A stretch of DNA of 11,173 bases from JAHIYG01 sp041306075 (lineage in GTDB: Archaea; Altiarchaeota; Altiarchaeia; IMC4; SCGC-AAA252-I15). The notes beneath the pieces are model-generated. The model was not told the origin of the DNA, searched no databases, and saw nothing but the letters and a program-made list of their open reading frames with translations. The translations under genes were made by a program, and so were the position numbers. Below are positions 11,101-11,173 of the stretch, piece by piece. The number at the start of each line of letters is the position of its first letter. The first letter of the stretch is position 1. The stretch is taken from assembly GCA_041306075.1 (NCBI GenBank), contig JBFYKH010000067.1, positions 1 to 11,173 on the forward strand, given 5' to 3'.

Positions 11101-11108
11101 TTTATATC
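11101..11108 (-). promoter_or_regulatory. TATA box for the ATPase gene
   Basis: Minus strand GATATAAAC, box at 11108-11101, centred about 26 nt upstream of the ATG at 11078. It touches the PHP start codon on the plus strand. Between the two boxes lies the inverted repeat TACCG (11085-11089) / CGGTA (11095-11099). Confidence 0.65.
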
Positions 11109-11173
11109 ATGGATTTGGGCCGCCGCTCGGAGTTCCACACGCACACGTTTTTCAGCGACGGCTGCCTCTCACC
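11109..11173 (+). CDS. PHP-domain protein, N-terminus only (cut by window edge)
   Basis: Only 21 codons are visible: MDLGRRSEFHTHTFFSDGCL and one more Ser. The HTHTFFSDG stretch is the first metal-binding motif of the PHP superfamily (HxHTxxSDG), found in histidinol phosphatase HisK, TrpH/YciV-type nucleases and phosphoesterases, and polymerase PHP domains. The motif begins at residue 10, so the PHP fold starts almost at the N-terminus, as in stand-alone PHP proteins. The ATG lies about 26 nt after a TATA box, consistent with a leaderless mRNA. The exact subfamily cannot be decided from this piece. Confidence 0.78.
   Translation, partial: MDLGRRSEFHTHTFFSDGCLS

Noticed and set aside
11079..11144. 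ATPase start at the upstream ATG (11144).
   Set aside because: It would overlap the PHP gene start and put the TATA box inside the coding sequence. The ATG at 11078 has a TATA box at the standard distance.

Overview
The window reads as a compact, GC-rich archaeal chromosome segment. Evidence for Archaea: an archaeal-type S15 and an S3Ae ribosomal protein around the KEOPS subunit Pcc1; an archaeal RecJ-like DHH nuclease; TATA-type promoters about 25-30 nt upstream of most start codons with almost no leader; a tRNA-His with a bulge-helix-bulge intron after position 37; and tRNA genes without an encoded CCA. I cannot place it below domain level. An acetylglutamate kinase argues against the most reduced DPANN genomes, but this is weak evidence.

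Layout. 1-1085 (-): rps15-pcc1-rps3ae, a tightly packed translation/tRNA-modification operon (last gene cut by the window edge). 1201-2604 (-): recJ-like nuclease. 2635-3509 (-): two small membrane protein genes. 3546-4042: a 0.5 kb gene-free stretch filled with tRNA-His-derived repeat units and hairpins. 4043-4137 (-): intron-containing tRNA-His. 4180-5282 (-): argB plus a DUF1805 gene. 5351-6820 (+): a five-repeat protein of unknown function and a TrkA-type RCK protein. 6821-7761 (-): a BofA-family membrane protein and a KaiC-like ATPase, translationally coupled. 7851-8277 (+): two tRNA-Pro genes (CGG and UGG) with a broken tRNA-Pro 5' end and more hairpins between them. 8410-8988 (+): a single-span membrane protein. 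8989-9897 (-): tRNase Z. 9981-11078 (-): an archaeal P-loop ATPase. 11109 onward (+): the start of a PHP-domain protein.

How it fits together. Much of the content concerns translation and tRNA: S15, S3Ae, Pcc1 (t6A modification), three tRNAs lacking CCA, and the tRNase Z that makes their 3' ends. Several other genes face the membrane (PH/GRAM-like, DUF1616-like, BofA-like, single-span protein, RCK protein).

Most unusual content. Downstream of tRNA-His lie three units that copy its T-arm and 3' acceptor strand, each with exactly 52 nt inserted at the same point of the T-loop. The insert forms two hairpins, and one stem shows a paired CAT/ATG to CGC/GCG change between units. Around tRNA-Pro there is a counterpart: a tRNA 5' fragment followed by a hairpin-rich insert that shares a 13-mer with the His units. 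Most hairpins in both loci have exactly 3-nt loops, and half of the distinct triloops are GNA on one strand. Also notable are a 30-bp divergent intergenic region where two promoters should exclude each other, and two convergent gene pairs that share a TAGCTA double stop.
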